From Anabaena lutea FACHB-196 (GTDB lineage Bacteria; Cyanobacteriota; Cyanobacteriia; Cyanobacteriales; Nostocaceae): DNA of 64,000 nt. The stretch is taken from positions 1 to 64,000 of the forward strand of contig NZ_JACJST010000016.1 in the NCBI RefSeq assembly GCF_014698305.1. The letters run 5' to 3'. This document shows, piece by piece, positions 61,185 through 64,000 of this stretch. The position numbers were made by a program, and so were the translations under genes. How positions within the stretch are numbered: the first letter of the stretch is position 1; each line of letters starts with the position of its first letter. Under the pieces are notes generated by a model. That model made no database searches and was not told the DNA's origin. It saw nothing but the letters and a program-made list of their open reading frames with translations.

Positions 61185-61625
61185 AGTCTTGTTTTTTGCC
61201 TATTCAGGGTCTGAAATTGACTCTAATACCATTTGGAATTATTGCATTATCTTTTCAGCCCTCCTACCTGCTGCTTGCTGCCTGGACTCAATGAAAAATA
61301 CTTACTTCTATAGTTCCCAATCACTAGTTACCAATCACTATTAACGTAAGTTGCTAGTTAGGGAAAAGATGACAAGAAGAAAACATAGTTTAATCAGGAA
61401 TTTTACCCATTGCTCATTACCCATTACCAGCCTAAACTAGATGACTAGCAACTTGGGTTAATAATTCACCTTTCGGTAGATTGTAAAGAATTATAAATAC
61501 TGTATATTGAAATGACATAACACATAGTTTTTACCAGTGCATCATACCAAATAAGTAATTTTAATATCAATGGCCAGAATCCTGGTGGAGTTTTAATTAC
61601 TTGTTCTTTCGATTCTCCATAACCT
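61185..61625. other. Divergent intergenic region ahead of the RND operon
   Basis: AT-rich, with short direct repeats of the CACTAGTTACCAATCACTA kind and CATTACCCATTACC. A promoter-like TTGTAA-N16-TATATT lies at 61481-61508. No gene seen. Confidence 0.55.
61481..61508 (+). promoter_or_regulatory. Putative promoter of the RND efflux genes
   Basis: TTGTAA at 61481-61486, 16-bp spacer, TATATT at 61503-61508, about 118 bp ahead of the adaptor gene. Confidence 0.35.
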
Positions 61626-62939
61626 ATGACATCTCCTGAACCTCAAACTGATTTTCAAGAAATTCCCCAGCCACCAGAGCCACCCCCAAAATCAAGCCGG
61701 TGGCTACGTTTATTATTAGCTCTAGTATTAATACTTGGGGGTGGAACGGCTATAGCGTGGAAGTTGCTAACTCCTGAAAAACCAAGTCCAGCAGCGGCTA
61801 ATGCTTTACCTCCAGCGGTAAGAGTTAAACTATCGGCAGTGCAAACAGGTACAGTCGAAGAGAGTACAGAATATATAGCCAGTTTGGAATCTAGACGTTC
61901 AGTCAGTCTCCAACCCAGAATTCAAGGTCAAGTTGCTCAAATATTCGTCAAATCAGGAGATCCAGTTTCCTCTGGTACGCCAATTTTACAAATAGATTCC
62001 AGACAACAACAAGCCGCAGTTAGTAGTTTATCTGCTGCTGGTCAGGGTTCTCAAGCCCAACTAGAAAATGCTCGTGCTACTCTCAAATCTTTGCAAGCTG
62101 AACGGTTAGCAAATGTTGCAGATGTACGCTTAAACCAATTGGAATATAATCGCTATGCGGCATTAGCTGATCAAGGAGCGGTATCTCGTCAAACTAAAGA
62201 TTTATATGCTAACAGGCTGGCTACGGCTAAAGCCCAACTTGGGGCAATAGATTCCCGAATTCAAGCACAACTAGCTACCATATCCCAAGCTGAAAAGTCT
62301 TTAGAACAAGCTGATGCCAATATTAGACAACAACAAGTAGAACTTCAATATTACAAAATTACTGCTCCCTTTACTGGTACTGTCGGCGATATTCCTGTGA
62401 AAGTAGGCGATTTTGTCAATACTTCCACACCACTAGCTACTATCACACAAAACCGACCTTTAGAAGTAAAAATTCCTGTCCCACTAGAAAAAGGTACGCA
62501 ATTGCGTCAAGGGCTACCGGTGGAATTAATTAACGCCCAAGGTCAAACCATAGGTAATAGTAGTGTATTCTTTATTTCACCCAACATCACCAATAATTCT
62601 CAATCAATATTAGTTAAAGCTCTTTACGACAATTCTGAAGGACAGCTGCGAGCAGATCAAATGATTCGGGCTAAAGTGATTTGGAATCAGCGTTCTGGAG
62701 TTCTGATTCCGTCCATAGCAGTATCTCGAATAGCTGCGGAAACCTTTGTATTTGTAGCCGAAACCCAAAAATCTCCTAACGGTGTTTCCCAATTAATAGC
62801 CAAACAAAAACAGGTGAAGTTAGGCAATATCAAAGGTAATGATTACCAAGTGATTGAAGGATTAAAAGCAGATGAAAAACTGATAGTTTCAGGAATACAA
62901 AACCTCAGAGACGGACTACCAATAATTCCTGAAAATTAG
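61626..62939 (+). CDS. RND efflux periplasmic adaptor (membrane fusion protein)
   Basis: A 437-residue protein. Residues 24-44 are the single membrane anchor (WLRLLLALVLILGGGTAIAW). The periplasmic part follows the usual order: beta-barrel/lipoyl half (SVSLQPRIQGQVAQIFVKSG then DPVSSGTPILQID), an alpha-helical hairpin (about 120-225, SQAQLENARATLKSLQAERL), the second lipoyl half (YKITAPFTGTVGDIPVKVGD) and the C-terminal barrel. It links the inner-membrane RND pump to an outer-membrane channel. Upstream of, and cotranscribed with, the pump gene at 63012 (72-bp gap filled by heptamer repeats). Confidence 0.94.
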   Translation: MTSPEPQTDFQEIPQPPEPPPKSSRWLRLLLALVLILGGGTAIAWKLLTPEKPSPAAANALPPAVRVKLSAVQTGTVEESTEYIASLESRRSVSLQPRIQGQVAQIFVKSGDPVSSGTPILQIDSRQQQAAVSSLSAAGQGSQAQLENARATLKSLQAERLANVADVRLNQLEYNRYAALADQGAVSRQTKDLYANRLATAKAQLGAIDSRIQAQLATISQAEKSLEQADANIRQQQVELQYYKITAPFTGTVGDIPVKVGDFVNTSTPLATITQNRPLEVKIPVPLEKGTQLRQGLPVELINAQGQTIGNSSVFFISPNITNNSQSILVKALYDNSEGQLRADQMIRAKVIWNQRSGVLIPSIAVSRIAAETFVFVAETQKSPNGVSQLIAKQKQVKLGNIKGNDYQVIEGLKADEKLIVSGIQNLRDGLPIIPEN

Positions 62940-62979
62940 GTGACAGGTGACAGGTGACAGTTAAGAGGGAATAAGAAGA

Positions 62980-63010
62980 ATCACCAATTACCAATTACCA
63001 ATTACCAATT
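62980..63010. repeat. STRR: heptamer CAATTAC
   Basis: Three to four CAATTAC units between the adaptor and pump genes, ending three bases before the pump start codon. Confidence 0.7.
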
Positions 63011-63011
63011 T

Positions 63012-64000
63012 ATGTTTGTTGATTTCTTTATTAAGCGACCTGTATTTACCAGTGTCTGCGCTATTATCATTTTGCTGGTTGGTGCAATTAGTATTCCGAC
63101 ATTGCCCACCGCACAGTATCCAGAGATTAGTCCAACGCAGATTATTGTCAGTTCTAATTATATTGGTGCTACTGCGGAAATTGTTGAAAGTAACGTCACG
63201 ACGATTTTAGAGCGTCAGATTAACGGTGTCGAAGGCATTAAATATATGACTTCGAGCAGTAGTAATGATGGTAGTAGCACAATTACTGTGACATTTGATT
63301 CCTCGCAGGATAAGGATATTGCAGCGGTTGATGTGCAGAACCGCGTGACTGCGGCTGAACCGCAATTACCAGATGCTGTGAAGCAAAACGGAGTGACTGT
63401 GAGCAAACAGTCTAACAATATTCTGTTAGGGATCGGTTTGTACAGTGATAAAAAAGAACTAGATAATGTCTTTTTAAGTAATTATGCGGATTTATATTTA
63501 GCAGATGCCCTCAAACGGATTAAAGGTGTAAGTGAGGCGCGGATTTTTGGTGAACGCCGCTATGCAATGCGTTTATGGCTTGACCCGAATAAACTCGCTA
63601 GTCGGAATTTAACTACTGATGATGTCATTAATGCCCTCAACGAACAAAACTTACAGGTAGGTGTGGGGCAAATTGGACAGCAACCCGCCGCCGATGGTCA
63701 AATGTATCAAATTGACTTAAGGGCAGTGAGTAGGCTAACAGAAGCTGAGGAATTTGACAATGTAGTCATTAAAACTGCTGCTGACGGTAGTTTGATTAAG
63801 TTGAAAGATGTGGGTAGGGCAGAACTTGGCGCTCAAAACTATAGCTCATTTCTCCGTTTTAAGGGTAATGAAGGTGTAGGGATGGGGATATTTCCGACAC
63901 CGGGAAGTAATGCCTTGAACGTTGCTAATGCAGTCAAAAAGGAAATGGCGCGATTGTCTCAAAGCTTTCCTCCAGGGATGAAATATGAAGTGGCCTTTGA
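63012..64000 (+). CDS. RND efflux pump, AcrB/HAE1 family (3' end outside the window)
   Basis: The first 329 residues of a roughly 1040-residue inner-membrane pump. MFVDFFIKRPVFTSVCAIII starts it, with the first membrane helix (VCAIIILLVGAISIPTLPTA) and then the conserved periplasmic stretches YPEISPTQIIVSSNYIGATA, LERQINGVEGIKYMTS and VTFDSSQDKDIAAVDVQNRV. It uses proton energy to export hydrophobic compounds, with the adaptor encoded 72 bp upstream. The frame stays open to the last base of the window. Confidence 0.94.
   Translation, partial: MFVDFFIKRPVFTSVCAIIILLVGAISIPTLPTAQYPEISPTQIIVSSNYIGATAEIVESNVTTILERQINGVEGIKYMTSSSSNDGSSTITVTFDSSQDKDIAAVDVQNRVTAAEPQLPDAVKQNGVTVSKQSNNILLGIGLYSDKKELDNVFLSNYADLYLADALKRIKGVSEARIFGERRYAMRLWLDPNKLASRNLTTDDVINALNEQNLQVGVGQIGQQPAADGQMYQIDLRAVSRLTEAEEFDNVVIKTAADGSLIKLKDVGRAELGAQNYSSFLRFKGNEGVGMGIFPTPGSNALNVANAVKKEMARLSQSFPPGMKYEVAF

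Overview
The window looks like chromosomal DNA of a filamentous, probably heterocyst-forming cyanobacterium (Nostocales; inference). The evidence is abundant GCGATCGC (HIP1) octamers inside genes, dense cyanobacterial-type intergenic repeats, and families typical of the group: Uma2 nucleases, SLH and DUF1565 surface proteins, a kinase fused to an FGE-sulfatase domain, DUF1517, an N-terminally extended ThiE, and Yfr2/Cyano-1-like small RNAs. I saw no tRNA, rRNA, CRISPR array or prophage.

Layout. 0-4.1 kb: an orphan antitoxin-like gene, ileS and a Uma2-family gene. 4.2-7.6 kb: a partition-like island, with a ParA ATPase divergent from a two-gene operon that encodes a restriction-type nuclease domain fused to a second ParA, then a ParB-like protein. 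7.8-12.9 kb: two glycosyltransferases, a PAS-Crp type regulator, a carboxylesterase and a conserved small gene. 13.2-20 kb: a pentapeptide-repeat/tandem-BMC operon, an RluA-type pseudouridine synthase, a class V aminotransferase, an HPP membrane protein, a DUF1499 protein and a glycosyltransferase. 21.7-30.2 kb: an orphan PotC-like permease, the kinase-FGE protein, a decayed gene with a sorting signal, HicAB, a secreted cyclophilin/Calx-beta/RTX protein and a DUF1517 protein. 31.5-40.6 kb: a glycosyltransferase, thiS and thiE, two paralogous beta-helix (DUF1565) proteins with different C-terminal anchors, and a solitary TnpB. 41-45.6 kb: a Gld-like ABC export operon (ATPase, permease, GldG-like, DUF4340). 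45.6-51.6 kb: purU, a CBS-HEPN-like protein, recR with no normal start codon, a YbjN protein, a lipoate-ligase-like protein, two tandem Yfr2-like sRNAs and purH. 51.7-54.6 kb: a graveyard of ABC-transporter pieces, one cut by a 161-bp MITE with a perfect 8-bp target duplication. 54.6-64 kb: a conserved unknown gene, a GHL10-type secreted glycosidase-like protein, a site-2 protease, a multi-PAS histidine kinase, and an RND efflux pair (adaptor plus the first third of the pump) running off the end.

Repeats dominate the intergenic DNA: fold-back MITEs, 7-bp STRRs, GC-rich 8-bp minisatellites, and short elements that have entered coding frames (ileS, tnpB) or lie over stop codons. The most unusual protein-coding locus is the nuclease-ParA/ParB-like operon. 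The most surprising single-base features are the ACG at the expected start of recR and the strong internal ribosome-binding site inside the nuclease-ParA gene. Family assignments come from recognised motifs by eye; no database search was run.
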